A DNA stretch of 64,000 bases from Allonocardiopsis opalescens (GCF_003002095.1 NZ_PVZC01000004.1:434001-498000), one strand, 5' to 3'. Positions 1 to 8,902 are shown, counted from the stretch's first letter. Made by a program: numbers and translations. The notes: a model not told the origin generated them from the sequence alone.

Positions 1-78
1 TAGGACCGCGCAGCCCGGCAGGGTGTGACAGGCGGGCCTGTGGCCTGGGTCTCAGCCGCGCGTGGCGGCGGCCACAGA

Positions 79-1065
79 TCAGCCCAGCCGGCTGAGCGCC
101 GACATGGCCTCGCGCTCGACGCGCGAGAGCTCGGTGAGGACGGCGCCCGCCCGGGCGAGGCTCTGCGCGTCGCCCGACTCGCCGGCCGCCGCGATCAGTG
201 CCGCCGCCTCCGTCCACAAGGCGGCCGCCTCCCCGTACAGCCGGTGGCCGGTGCGCAGGTGGGGGCTGTCGAGCAGCTGGGTGCACTCGGCGAGGAAGTC
301 GCGGTAGATGCGGCGGAACAGGGCGCCGCCGGTACCGGCCTGCTCCATCAGCAGGGCGGCCTGCGGCAGGTCGCGCCCCGGGTGGTCGGTGCGCTGCAGC
401 CAGGTGGGCACCAGCCTGCCCGCCTTCTCGATGCCCCGGTGGCCGAGGTTGGCGATCGGCGGGGCGAGGAAGGCGGCGGCGCAGGCGGTGATGGCGGGCA
501 CGATCCGCTCACGTGGCGCGGGCGGCTTCGCCGGGGCGGTGAGGGTGAAGGAGCGGTGCCGGGCGGTCATCGGCCCGCGCGCCGCCCGGGCCGCAGCCAG
601 CCCGGCCAGGCTGGTGGACACCGCGCCGCCCTGCCCGGCGGTGTCCACCAGGAAGGCGCGTTCGTCGTCGTAGCCGTACATCGCGACGACATGTCCGCCG
701 AAGTGCACCTTGGACCCGAAGTAGTCCAGGTGGTAGCTGTCGAGCTGCAGCCCGACCGGGTGTCCGGAGTCGATGGGGGCCGCGATGTCCTGCCAGGCCC
801 GGCGGGGCGAGCTGGTCTCCTTGACCACGAGCTCCAGCCCGAGGGCGGCGGCGAGGTTCCGGGTCAGCTCGAAGGGCTTGACCCGGCCTCCGAGGAAGGG
901 GAAGTCCAGGTTCTTGCCGTCCCAGTAGATGAAGGACAGGCCGGAGCCCAGGCCGAAGATCATCGGCTCGGACAGGTCGATGCCCTGGTGCCGCAGCAGC
1001 ACCCCCAGAGCCGTCGTCTCGCAGTGCTGCGTGTCGCGGACCTCGATGCCCGTCACCGTCGCCAT
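79..1065 (-). CDS. BtrH N-terminal/DUF4872 family protein
   Basis: A 328-residue protein whose first 150 residues match the BtrH N-terminal fold, an acyl-transfer or cysteine-peptidase-like family named after butirosin BtrH. Visible marks are the early HCE (around residues 14-16), the GLGSGL stretch near 38-43, and a GGHVV/D-T-A-G block near 123-143. BtrH itself moves an acyl group from a carrier protein to an aminoglycoside. The C-terminal half is helical and DUF4872-like. The start is supported by an AAGGG ribosome site 7 nt upstream. No carrier protein or aminoglycoside genes lie nearby, so the substrate is unknown. Family assignment is fairly firm; function is open. Confidence 0.75.
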   Translation of the reverse strand: MATVTGIEVRDTQHCETTALGVLLRHQGIDLSEPMIFGLGSGLSFIYWDGKNLDFPFLGGRVKPFELTRNLAAALGLELVVKETSSPRRAWQDIAAPIDSGHPVGLQLDSYHLDYFGSKVHFGGHVVAMYGYDDERAFLVDTAGQGGAVSTSLAGLAAARAARGPMTARHRSFTLTAPAKPPAPRERIVPAITACAAAFLAPPIANLGHRGIEKAGRLVPTWLQRTDHPGRDLPQAALLMEQAGTGGALFRRIYRDFLAECTQLLDSPHLRTGHRLYGEAAALWTEAAALIAAAGESGDAQSLARAGAVLTELSRVEREAMSALSRLG

Positions 1066-1201
1066 GCCGCGCCCTTCTGACCGGGGATGACCAGCGGGGT
1101 CATCGGTTCGTCGTCTCGCACGCCACTATGGTGGACCCTCCCACGGTCGGAGAGTCCAAAGCCGGGTGGTCAGGCTCGTGGCGCGGCCGCGGCGCGGAGC
1201 G

Positions 1202-1825
1202 CTAGCCGTCGACCATGGTCGGATCGGCGGGCCCGAGGTGGTGGTGGGCGATGACGCGCAGGTCGGTGGCGGTGAATACGCGCTGGTCGTACTGGCAGAG
1301 CACGGTCGCGTCGTCGGCCGCGGCGATCTGGGCGAGGCGGGCCTCGTGGCCCGCGACGGCCTCTGGCGGGAACCCGGCGTCGGCGGCCCAGGCCATGTCG
1401 GCGGTGAGCCGCAGCCCGGCACGGCCCGCGGCGCGCGCTTCGGCGCCCCAGGCGGACACGGCGGCGGTCAGCAGGTCGGGCTCGGGACGACCGGCCGCCA
1501 GCAGGACCTGGTCGGCGGCCGCGATCAGCAGTCGGCCGTCGGCCACGGAGGCTTCGGTGTCGATCCCGCGAGCGGCCAGCCCGGCCTCGACGGCCAGCGG
1601 CAGCAGCGAATGCGTGATGTAGACGACCATGCGGTTCCGGCGCAGTCCTCCGGAGACGAACGCGGCCATCGCCGCGAGCCGTCGGGTGTCGTCGTCGAAG
1701 AAGTGGCAGACGTGGTCGCCCGGACGCAGCGGCACGGGGTGGTCGAGCGGGGCGCCGACGCCGCTCGCCGCCAGGGGAGTGCCGCCGGGCAGGCCGAAAC
1801 CGACCTCGGAAATCGGATCTCGCAT
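1202..1825 (-). CDS. MEDS (DcmR-like sensory) domain protein
   Basis: A 207-residue soluble protein. The stretch GDHVCHFFDDD near the N-terminus, followed by a P-loop-less Rossmann-like region with VVYIT and the WAADAG and LCQYD motifs, is characteristic of the MEDS domain found in methanogen/methylotroph sensors such as DcmR. In actinomycetes such proteins often act with anti-sigma or STAS partners, but none is next to it here. Two ATG codons are adjacent; the second (at 1825) is chosen because AAGGA lies 5 nt before it and only 2 nt before the first. It is probably a ligand or redox sensor; the signal is unknown. Confidence 0.75.
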   Translation of the reverse strand: MRDPISEVGFGLPGGTPLAASGVGAPLDHPVPLRPGDHVCHFFDDDTRRLAAMAAFVSGGLRRNRMVVYITHSLLPLAVEAGLAARGIDTEASVADGRLLIAAADQVLLAAGRPEPDLLTAAVSAWGAEARAAGRAGLRLTADMAWAADAGFPPEAVAGHEARLAQIAAADDATVLCQYDQRVFTATDLRVIAHHHLGPADPTMVDG

Positions 1826-2450
1826 CATCGTCCTTCGGCGGCGGCCGAACGGCCGGACCCACCGGGTTGAACGGGGACCGGGGCGCCACTCTGCTGGACA
1901 CCCGCCGGTCGTGGCGCGCGAGAGACGGATTGCTCGGGGAATCGGCTCGCGAGTGCGCCCATGTATGCATGGAACGCTACCAGGTGCGCCACGATCAAGG
2001 GCGTTTCGCGCGGCTGACGCGCTGGAGCGCCACCCGCGGTGACGGGGCGTGCCCGCGCCGTCAGACGCGGGCCCGGAGAAGGGGTGTGGGCGGGGCGCCG
2101 GTGGGGGCGCGCCCGCCCACGGGTGCCGTCCCCGCAGGGTGGGGCGGGGACGGCTGGAAAATGGTCTGAGGACCGGTGTGGCGGTCGCCTCTCGGCGAGT
2201 GGCGCGCCGCGGCTCCAGCCTGGCGGTATTCCGCGGCGGCGATTATTGGTGAGGCCCGGGGACCCAGACCACACCGGCCGTTCAGTAGAGCAACGGCGAG
2301 GGCCGGATCATTCCCTGCTTCGTCTGCTTTTGTCCGGGGCCCGCGTGCGAGCACGGCCGAGCATGCGAGCCCTGGACCGCACGACCCCCGGCGCCGGCCC
2401 CGGTCCCGACGGCGCCGATCCACTCTGACGGGCGGCTGCGAAGGAGTCCG
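1826..2450. other. Intergenic region with two hairpins, no gene seen
   Basis: This 625-base stretch separates two divergently oriented genes. I see no reading frame with a family signature or a believable ribosome site. It holds two hairpins: GCCCGCG/CGCGGGC (2051-2057 with 2066-2072) and an 11-bp perfect stem with an 8-nt loop (2125-2135 with 2144-2154). The region 2240-2340 is relatively AT-richer and may carry the promoter of the GPP34 gene. A long 5' leader for that gene is possible. Confidence 0.4.
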
Positions 2451-3083
2451 ATGGACCTGACCCTCCCCGAGCGGCTGTATCTGCTCTGCTGCGACCTGGA
2501 CAGACAGCGCTTCGACCCCACCAGCTCCCTCTACCGGGACAAGCTGCTGCGCGCCGCCGCCCTGGCGGAGCTGACCATCCAGGGCCTGCTCACCGACCGC
2601 AAGGGCAAGGCCGCCCGCTCCGGCGGGCCCGGTCCCCAGGACCCCGTGCTGGCCCAGGTACTGGCCGATGTGCCCCCGGACAAGCCGCGCAGCTGGACCA
2701 GCGTCGTGCTGCGCGAGCAGGGCAGGACCGAGACGGCCGTGCGCACCCGGCTGGCCGAGGCGGGCGTGATCACGGTGGAGCGCCGCCGCCTGCTCGGCCT
2801 GATCCCGATCCGCAAGGTCACCCCCAGGCATCCCGACCAGGTCCGCCTGCTGCGCGAGCAGGTGCGCCGCACGGCCTTCGACGGCCTGCCGGAGTCGGCG
2901 TCGATCGAGAGCGTGTGCCTGGCGGCGATCGCCGCCGAGGGCGACGTGGCGAGCGTCTTCACCCCGCGCGAGTGCCGGAACCACAAGACCGCGGTCAAGG
3001 CGGTCAAGGCTCACTTCGACGCGGCCGTCCCCGGCGTGCGCAAGGCGGTGCTCGCGGCCGTCGCGCACGGCCGATCGTCCTGA
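2451..3083 (+). CDS. GPP34/GOLPH3 family protein
   Basis: A 210-residue protein starting MDLTLPERLYLL, the usual opening of bacterial GPP34 proteins related to eukaryotic Golgi phosphoprotein GOLPH3. Family landmarks are the A-x-L-x-E-L block (near 36-42), the L-R-E-Q-x(2)-E region and the R-R-x(3)-I-P linker. Eukaryotic members bind phosphatidylinositol-4-phosphate; the role in actinomycetes is not established, though several copies per genome are common. The start follows a strong AAGGAGT site. It stands alone, convergent with the dehydrogenase downstream. Confidence 0.85.
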   Translation: MDLTLPERLYLLCCDLDRQRFDPTSSLYRDKLLRAAALAELTIQGLLTDRKGKAARSGGPGPQDPVLAQVLADVPPDKPRSWTSVVLREQGRTETAVRTRLAEAGVITVERRRLLGLIPIRKVTPRHPDQVRLLREQVRRTAFDGLPESASIESVCLAAIAAEGDVASVFTPRECRNHKTAVKAVKAHFDAAVPGVRKAVLAAVAHGRSS

Positions 3084-3201
3084 GGCCGGGCCCATGCCGC
3101 CGCGCGTCCGCCCGGCGAACGTCACCGCGGTGCGCGGCGCGCTGTGGCTTCGTCGCCGACGCGACGGTGCCGCCGCCACGGCCGGCAGCCGGGGCACGCG
3201 G

Positions 3202-3981
3202 TCAGTGCGCGGAGAAGCCGCCGTCCACGAACAGGTTCTGGCCGGTGACGTAGTCGGCCGCGCTGCTCGCCAGGAAGACGACCGGGCCGCGGAAGTCGGC
3301 GGTCTCGCCGTTGCGGCCGGTGAGGGTGCGCGCGGCCAGCCGCTCGGCCGTGCCGGGGTCGGCGAACAGCCGCTCGTTGAGCGGGGTGGCGACGACGCCG
3401 GGGGAGACGCAGTTGCAGGCGACGCCGTGCGGCGACCACGCCTCGGCCTGTGAACGGGTCAGCGCGACCAGGCCCGACTTGGCGGCACCGTAGGCGCCGC
3501 TGTCGCTGAACGCGCGGAAGGCCTGCTGGGACGCGATGTTGATGATCCGCCCCCAGCCGCGTGCGGCCATCCGCGGGCCGAAGTGCTGCCCGAGCAGGAA
3601 CGGGGCATCGAGGTTCACCGCCATGGTGCGGTCCCACTGCTCCTCGGTCAGCTCCGCCAGCGGCGGGCGGATGTTCACGGCCCCGCAGTTCACCAGGATG
3701 TCGATCTCGCCGAAGGGCTCGGCGGCCCGCTCGGCCAGCCGACGCACCTGCGCCCGCTCGCCCAGGTCGGCCGGGACGGCCGCCGCCGACAGGCCCGCGC
3801 CGGTCAGCTCGGCGACGGTGGCGGCCAGGTTCGCCTCGTTGCGGGCGCTGACCACCACGCTCGCCCCCGCCCCGGCCAGCGCCCCGGCGATCGCCCGCCC
3901 GATACCGGAGTTCCCGCCGGTCACCAGGGCGGCGCGGTCGCGCAGCGAGAACAAATCGGCGAGGTAGTCGGCGGTGCTCAT
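3202..3981 (-). CDS. SDR family NAD(P)-dependent oxidoreductase
   Basis: A classical short-chain dehydrogenase/reductase of 259 residues. The cofactor motif TGGNSGIG is at 21-28 and the catalytic triad is Ser151, Tyr164 and Lys168 (YGAAK). The usual NNAG motif reads NCGA (98-101). The C-terminal YVTGQNLFVDGG motif is standard for the gluconate 5-dehydrogenase/3-oxoacyl reductase branch. Position 42-44 after the first strand (SAR) suggests NADP preference, which is an inference. No pathway partner adjoins it, so the substrate is undetermined. Confidence 0.85.
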   Translation of the reverse strand: MSTADYLADLFSLRDRAALVTGGNSGIGRAIAGALAGAGASVVVSARNEANLAATVAELTGAGLSAAAVPADLGERAQVRRLAERAAEPFGEIDILVNCGAVNIRPPLAELTEEQWDRTMAVNLDAPFLLGQHFGPRMAARGWGRIINIASQQAFRAFSDSGAYGAAKSGLVALTRSQAEAWSPHGVACNCVSPGVVATPLNERLFADPGTAERLAARTLTGRNGETADFRGPVVFLASSAADYVTGQNLFVDGGFSAH

Positions 3982-4060
3982 GGGACAGGACTCTACGGCC
4001 TCGGCCCGCTGTCCCCGACCCCGCCGCGAGGTGGCGGAGGTGGGAACGACGGAGGCTGAT

Positions 4061-4135
4061 ACTTCACATCGTTGAAGTGAAAATGAGAGATCTCAAGTTT
4101 CAAGCTTTGACTTCTTAAGAAAATGAAGCTACTAA
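4061..4135 (+). promoter_or_regulatory. AT-rich promoter region with inverted repeat
   Basis: This stretch is markedly AT-rich for the window. It holds an inverted repeat ACTTCA-N6-TGAAGT (4061-4078), a GAGATCTC palindrome nearby, and a TTGACT -35-like hexamer (4107-4112). A weak TACTAA -10 candidate (4130-4135) follows 17 nt later. It precedes the SHOCT-like gene by about 115 nt. The -35 is good and the -10 poor, so exact positions are tentative. Confidence 0.4.
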
Positions 4136-4251
4136 TGAAGGTGTCGTTGAGGGTGGAGCCGAGGGGCCGCCCCCGGCAGCCCGATCGGGCGCGCGGAGAG
4201 CCGTACGGCCCTCCCCGTCAGCGCCGGACGAGACAGAGGAGACGCACCGCC

Positions 4252-4683
4252 ATGAACGAGCAGCGCCGCCAGATCCTGCAGATGCTCCCCGAGGGCCGGA
4301 TCAGCGCCGAGGAGGCCGAGCGGCTGATCGACGCGCTCGACCGGGAAGGGCCCGACTCGCCGCCGCACGCCCCGTCCGCCCCGCCACTCCGCCCTACCTA
4401 CCTGCGCGTGGTGGTGATCTCGGTGGACGGCATCGACGCCGAGGAGCCGACCCGGGTCGACGTCCGGGTCCCCCTCCGCCTGCTGCGCGCCGGGGTCCGC
4501 CTCACCGCTCTCGTCCCGCCGCAGGCCCTCACCAAGGTCAACGCGGAGCTGCGCAGGTCAGGGGTGCCGATCGACCTCACCGAACTCAGGCCGGAGCACA
4601 TCGAGGAGCTCATCGAGCAGCTCGACGGGCTCACCGTCGACGTCGACGACCCCGACACCAAGGTGCGGATCTACTGCGAGTGA
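4252..4683 (+). CDS. SHOCT-like domain protein
   Basis: A 143-residue protein. Residues 1-30 (MNEQRRQILQMLPEGRISAEEAERLIDAL) are the short helical SHOCT-like/YvlB N-terminal module, EGRISAEEAERL being the core. The rest carries beta strands with repeated V-R-V-P-L and D-V-D-D-P-D patterns. The start at 4252 is preferred over an upstream in-frame ATG at 4123 because GAGGAG precedes it and the module begins there. The function of this family is not established; related proteins are linked to envelope stress. It is probably transcribed from the AT-rich promoter upstream. Confidence 0.7.
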   Translation: MNEQRRQILQMLPEGRISAEEAERLIDALDREGPDSPPHAPSAPPLRPTYLRVVVISVDGIDAEEPTRVDVRVPLRLLRAGVRLTALVPPQALTKVNAELRRSGVPIDLTELRPEHIEELIEQLDGLTVDVDDPDTKVRIYCE

Positions 4684-4795
4684 CGCCCCAGAGCAGTCAA
4701 ACCCCGGCTCGCGGCCCGGCCGGTGACGGCGGGAAGCCGGACCCGGCGTCCGGACGGCCGCGAACGAAGCCCCCGAGCGGATCGGTGAGAAGTAC

Positions 4796-5611
4796 ATGAC
4801 GAACAGCACGTCCTCGACCGGGCCGACGTGGACCGGCATGGTGCCGGTCGACGACACGGCCCTGGCCGCCACCGACACCGGCGGCCCCGGCGTCCCCGTG
4901 GTCTACCTCAACGGCCAGTTCGCCACCCAGGGCTACTGGCGGCGGGTCATCGCCGACCTCGGCACGGAGTGGCGCCACATCACCTACGACGAGCGGGCCC
5001 GCGGCAGGAGGTCGAAGCGCTCGGCCGACTACTCCTTCGAGGCCGCGGTCCGCGACGTCGACGCCGTCCTCGCCGCCCGCGGCGTGCACCGGGCGCTGGT
5101 GGTGGGCTGGTCCTACGGCGCCTTCGTCGCGGCGCACTGGGCCGCCCGCAACCCCGACCGCACCGTGGGCGCGGTCCTGGTCGACGGCGCCCAGCCGTAC
5201 GACTGGCTCGACGACGCCATGGAGCAGCACATCCGCAAGCTGTTCCGGCGGATGGGCTGGTTCATGCCGCTGCTGCGCCCGACGGGCCTGGTCCCGAGGA
5301 TGAACCCCGAGGAGATGGCGAACAGCAACATCGAGCTGGGCAGGCTCGCCCGCGCCCGCGAGCTGGGCCCCGTCCTGGACGGCATCACCGTCCCCACCCG
5401 GCATGTGGTCGCCTCGGGCTCGTCCTTCGGCAGCAGCGGCGACGGGCAGGAGCTGATCCGCACCAGCCTGGCCGGGGTGACCGAGCGCAACCCGAACATC
5501 AAGATCTACGCGAAGGTCCCCAGCAACCACGGCGCGATCCTGCGCAAGGACTTCCGCGCCGTCGCCGGGGCCGTGCGCGAGGTCGCCGCACTCGACGGCG
5601 GGGAGCGCTGA
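4796..5611 (+). CDS. Alpha/beta hydrolase
   Basis: A 271-residue single-domain alpha/beta hydrolase. The nucleophile elbow GWSYGAF places the serine at 106, and the oxyanion-side strand VVYLNGQ lies near residue 35. The acid is probably the Asp of the VLVDGAQ strand or a later one, and the C-terminal histidine is in SNHGAIL. There is no signal peptide. No neighbour indicates a substrate, and esterase, lactonase and dehalogenase-like roles remain possible. It converges on the epoxide hydrolase across about 200 bases that contain a terminator. Confidence 0.8.
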   Translation: MTNSTSSTGPTWTGMVPVDDTALAATDTGGPGVPVVYLNGQFATQGYWRRVIADLGTEWRHITYDERARGRRSKRSADYSFEAAVRDVDAVLAARGVHRALVVGWSYGAFVAAHWAARNPDRTVGAVLVDGAQPYDWLDDAMEQHIRKLFRRMGWFMPLLRPTGLVPRMNPEEMANSNIELGRLARARELGPVLDGITVPTRHVVASGSSFGSSGDGQELIRTSLAGVTERNPNIKIYAKVPSNHGAILRKDFRAVAGAVREVAALDGGER

Positions 5612-5771
5612 CGACGGCCCGCGTCGGCGCCGTGCGGCCCGGTACCTTCCCCGGGTGGCCTCAGACCGGGGCCGACTGCGGGCCGGCCATGCCCTGTCGG
5701 CCGGGTAGGTGGAGCCGGCGGGCGACTCCGCCGGGCTGGTCGGCCCGCACGGCGGGATGCCGCGCCGGGTG

Positions 5772-5798
5772 CGGCCGGGCGGCTGAGCCGCCCGGCCG
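5772..5798 (-). terminator. Terminator hairpin after epoxide hydrolase
   Basis: A perfect 12-bp GC stem (5772-5783 with 5787-5798) closes on a TGA loop. It lies 11 bases beyond the stop of the minus-strand epoxide hydrolase and between two convergent genes, so it could act in both directions. No U-tract follows, which is usual for actinomycetes. Confidence 0.6.
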
Positions 5799-5808
5799 GC
5801 GCCGGGCT

Positions 5809-6930
5809 CTAACGCAGACTGCGGAAGAAGCCGCGGATGTCGTCCACCAGCACCTCGGGCACCTCGTGCGCGGCGAAGTGGCCGCCCACGTCGTAGACGT
5901 TCCAGGACCGGATGTCGCGGTGGTCGCGCTCGGCGAAGGGCCGGATGGACTGGAAGTCATTGGCGAAGTTCGCCAGCCCCAGCGGCACCGTCGTCGGCTC
6001 CGCGGGGTGCTCGGCGTGCGCGTCCTCGTAGTACAGCCGCGCCGAGGACGCCGAGGTGTTGGTGAGCCAGTAGATCATCACGTTGGTCAGCACGTAGTCC
6101 AGGCTCAGTGTCTCGCCGAGCAGCTGGGCGTTCCAGGCGAGCTGCCCGACGGGGGAGTCGGCGAGCGCGTGGGCGAGGGTCTGCGGCGCCTGCGACTGGA
6201 GCCGGTCGTAGCCGCCCACGTTCTCGTAGAACCACTGGAGGAACTTCACCTTGGCCAGGTCCTCCTCGCCCAGCTTCTCCAGCTCGGCCGGGTCGCCGGA
6301 CGGGAAGGAGAACACCTGGGTGACGTGCACGCCGATGACGTGCTCGGGGTCGAACCGGCCCACCTCGGGGGAGATGAGCGAGCCGCCGTCGTTGCCGTGC
6401 GCGCCGTAGCGCCGGTAGCCCAGGCGGCGCATCAGCTCGGCCCAGGCGCGGGCGATCCGGTAGCGGTTCCAGCCCTTCTCGCCGGTCGGGCCGGAGTAGC
6501 CGAAGCCGGGGACGGACGGGATGACCAGGTGGAAGGCGTCGGCCGGGTCGCCGCCGTGGGCGCGCGGGTCGCTGAGCGGGCCGATCACGTCCAGGTACTC
6601 GGCGACCGTGGTGGGCCAGCCGTGCGTGAGCACCAGCGGCACCGCGTCGGGCTCGGGGGAGCGGACGTGCAGGAAGTGCACGTTCTGGCCGTCGATCTCG
6701 GTGGTGAACTGCGGGTACGCGTTCAGCCGCGCTTCGGCGGCCCGCCAGTCGAAGCCGTTCTTCCAGTGGTCCAGCAGCCGGTGCACGTACTCCAGGGAGA
6801 CCCCGTACTCGGCGCCGACACCCGGCAGCTCGCCGGTGTGCCGGGTGCGGTCCAGGCGGTCGCGCAGGTCGGCGAGTTCGGCCTCGGAGGTCTCGATGCG
6901 GAAGGGACGGATGTCGTCGTTGTTCGTCAT
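5809..6930 (-). CDS. Epoxide hydrolase (copy 1)
   Basis: A 373-residue microsomal-type epoxide hydrolase. The N-terminal EHN domain spans about 1-110, with the DWRAAEA and [15 protein letters not shown] signatures. The alpha/beta hydrolase part has the oxyanion HGW at 103-105, the nucleophile Asp181 in HGNDGG, and the catalytic His in the VGGHFAAHE motif near the C-terminus. It would hydrate epoxides to diols through an alkyl-enzyme ester. The gene is divergent from a WYL regulator, and the same arrangement recurs at 51.3-53.6 kb. No Shine-Dalgarno is seen; the start is fixed by homology with the second copy. Confidence 0.88.
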   Translation of the reverse strand: MTNNDDIRPFRIETSEAELADLRDRLDRTRHTGELPGVGAEYGVSLEYVHRLLDHWKNGFDWRAAEARLNAYPQFTTEIDGQNVHFLHVRSPEPDAVPLVLTHGWPTTVAEYLDVIGPLSDPRAHGGDPADAFHLVIPSVPGFGYSGPTGEKGWNRYRIARAWAELMRRLGYRRYGAHGNDGGSLISPEVGRFDPEHVIGVHVTQVFSFPSGDPAELEKLGEEDLAKVKFLQWFYENVGGYDRLQSQAPQTLAHALADSPVGQLAWNAQLLGETLSLDYVLTNVMIYWLTNTSASSARLYYEDAHAEHPAEPTTVPLGLANFANDFQSIRPFAERDHRDIRSWNVYDVGGHFAAHEVPEVLVDDIRGFFRSLR

Positions 6931-6939
6931 GTCCCCGAC

Positions 6940-6971
6940 AATAGGAAGGCAATAGGCAAGGATCGTTCCTA
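6940..6971. promoter_or_regulatory. Candidate WYL-regulator operator (site 1)
   Basis: The short spacer between the divergent epoxide hydrolase and WYL regulator holds TAGG (6942-6945), TAGG (6953-6956) and the inverted half CCTA (6968-6971), that is TAGG-N7-TAGG-N11-CCTA. The first two lie within AATAGG direct repeats 11 bp apart, one helical turn. The first element starts 12 nt upstream of the hydrolase start codon. Site 2 at 52358-52387 has identical spacing, orientation and distance. Binding by the neighbouring regulator is inferred. Confidence 0.6.
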
Positions 6972-6992
6972 ATGGACGGGCAGGCTGGAAAA

Positions 6993-7952
6993 ATGTCGGA
7001 GACCTCGGCGCGGCTGCTGCGCCTGCTCGCCCTGTTGCAGACCCCCCGTGAATGGCCCGGCTCCGAGCTGGCCGAACGCCTCGGCGTCAGCGGACGCACC
7101 GTCCGCAAGGACGTCGAGCGGCTGCGTGAACTCGGCTACCCCGTCGACGCCACCCGCGGCTCCTCCGGCGGCTACCGGCTCGGGTCCGGCGCCGCCATGC
7201 CGCCGCTGCTGCTGGACGACGAGGAGGCGGTGGCGGTCGCCGTCGCGCTGCGCACCGTGGCACAGGGCGCGCTGGCGGGCGTGGAGGAGACGGCGCTGCG
7301 CGCGCTGGCCAAACTGGAGCAGGTGCTTCCCTCGCGGCTGCGCCGCCGGGTCGGCGCGCTGCACGCCTACACCGTGCCGGTGCCCAGCGACCGCCCCATG
7401 CCCTCCGTCGACCCTGAGCTGCTGACCGCGCTCGCCTCGGCCTGCCGCGACAGCGAGCGGCTGCGGCTGGACTACCGCCGCCACGACGGCTCGGCCACCC
7501 GCCGGGAGGTTGAGCCGCACCGGCTGGTGAACTGGGGCCGCCGCTGGTACCTGCTGGCCTACGACACCGCGCGCTCGGACTGGCGCACCTTCCGGGTGGA
7601 CCGCGTCGAGCTGCGCGGCCCGGCCGGTCCGCGCTTCACACCGCGCGAGCCGCCTGAGGGCGACGCGGCGGCCTTCGTATCGCGCGGCGTGTCGGCGGCG
7701 GCGTGGCGCCACCGCGCCCGCGTGGTGGTGCACGCACCGGCCGAGGCCGTCGCCGAACGGATCAGCCCCGCCGTCGGCGTGGTCGAGCCGGTCGACTCCG
7801 CCGGCTGCGTGCTGCACACCGGCGCGGACTCCGTGGAGACGCTGGCCGTGCACCTGGGGCTGCTCGGGGTGGACTTCGAGGTGGCGGACCTGCCCGAACT
7901 CGTCGCCCACCTGCGCGAGCTGGCGGCACGCTACGGGCGGGCGACCGGGTAG
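6993..7952 (+). CDS. WYL-domain transcriptional regulator (copy 1)
   Basis: A 319-residue YafY/DeoR-like regulator. An N-terminal winged helix (residues 1-65, LAERLGVSGRTVRKDVERLRELGYPV) is followed by the WYL domain (about 135-215, with RRWYLLAYD and DWRTFRVDRV) and a C-terminal WCX extension. WYL domains sense nucleic-acid or small-molecule ligands, and several members respond to DNA damage. The start at 6993 is chosen because MSETSARLLRLL aligns with MLDTSARLLRLL of the second copy; an ATG 21 nt upstream is the alternative. It is divergent from epoxide hydrolase copy 1, its likely target. Confidence 0.88.
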   Translation: MSETSARLLRLLALLQTPREWPGSELAERLGVSGRTVRKDVERLRELGYPVDATRGSSGGYRLGSGAAMPPLLLDDEEAVAVAVALRTVAQGALAGVEETALRALAKLEQVLPSRLRRRVGALHAYTVPVPSDRPMPSVDPELLTALASACRDSERLRLDYRRHDGSATRREVEPHRLVNWGRRWYLLAYDTARSDWRTFRVDRVELRGPAGPRFTPREPPEGDAAAFVSRGVSAAAWRHRARVVVHAPAEAVAERISPAVGVVEPVDSAGCVLHTGADSVETLAVHLGLLGVDFEVADLPELVAHLRELAARYGRATG

Positions 7953-8041
7953 CGGAGACGTCCGGTGTCCGCCGCGCGCCGCTCCGTGACGATCCGGGCG
8001 GCCGATGCAACCATTCCGGCGGTCCGGCGCGTAGCAGGGGT

Positions 8042-8902
8042 ATGAGACCTGTGCTTCTCACCGGCGCCCTGGCTACCCTCGCGCTCATGGCGATGAGCGG
8101 ATGCGGTGATGTGAGCGGGGCGGCGAGCTCCCCGGACGGCGGCGCCGGAGGGCTGGCCGACCGCGTGTTCACGGCGGAGTCCGTCACCGAGGGCGGGGCC
8201 GAACGGCCTCCGGTGGAGGGCACCGCCATCACGGTGGGCTTCCGCGACGGCCAGATCCATGCCGACGCCGGGTGCAACCAGATGACCGGCACGGCCACCA
8301 TCGGCGCCGACCGGATCGAGGTCGCGGAGCTGATGAGCACCGAGATGGGCTGCGACCCCGCCCGCCACGAGCAGGACGAGTGGCTGGCCGGGGTGCTCAC
8401 CGCGAACCCCGCCTACACCCTCGACGGCGACCGCTTGCGGCTGGAGACGGACACGACCGTGATCGAACTGCGCGAGCAGGCCGCCCCGGCCGACCAGCCG
8501 CTCGAAGGCACCGTCTGGGTCCTCGACACGATCATCACCGGTGAGACCGCCTCCTCCGTGCCGGTCGGCGCGCAACTCGTCTTCGGCGAGGGCGGCGTGA
8601 CCACGCGGATCGAGAACTGCAACCAGGGCAGCGCCGACACCGAGATCTCCGACGGCACGATCCGCTTCGGCGCGCTCGTCAGCACCCGGATGGCCTGCGC
8701 GGAGCCGGCCGCCGGAGTGGAGCGGGCGATCACCGCCGTGCTGGACGGCGGCGAGGTCGCCTACACCGTCGAGGGCGACTCCCTCACCCTGGAGCACCCC
8801 GACGGCACCGCGCTGCGCCTGCGCGCCGGCGGCGGGATCGCGCCCTCCGACCAGCCCGGGCAGACACCCACGCCGGAACCCTCCGTCCCAACGACCTTCT
8901 GA
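8042..8902 (+). CDS. Lipoprotein with two META (HslJ-like) domains
   Basis: A 286-residue secreted lipoprotein. It has a short signal peptide ending in the lipobox MSGC (Cys20). Two tandem META domains follow, at about 45-135 and 155-260. Each shows the family pattern of a cystine pair: GCNQMTG with MGC in the first, and NCNQG with RMAC in the second. META domains occur in HslJ-type heat-shock and envelope proteins with poorly understood roles. The start codon gives a clean signal peptide, whereas longer upstream frames do not. A large terminator hairpin follows 69 nt after the stop. Confidence 0.85.
   Translation: MRPVLLTGALATLALMAMSGCGDVSGAASSPDGGAGGLADRVFTAESVTEGGAERPPVEGTAITVGFRDGQIHADAGCNQMTGTATIGADRIEVAELMSTEMGCDPARHEQDEWLAGVLTANPAYTLDGDRLRLETDTTVIELREQAAPADQPLEGTVWVLDTIITGETASSVPVGAQLVFGEGGVTTRIENCNQGSADTEISDGTIRFGALVSTRMACAEPAAGVERAITAVLDGGEVAYTVEGDSLTLEHPDGTALRLRAGGGIAPSDQPGQTPTPEPSVPTTF

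Noticed and set aside
2125-2154. An 11-bp hairpin considered as a terminator
   Set aside because: No gene ends upstream of it on either strand, so a terminator role cannot be supported; it is noted only within the intergenic entry.
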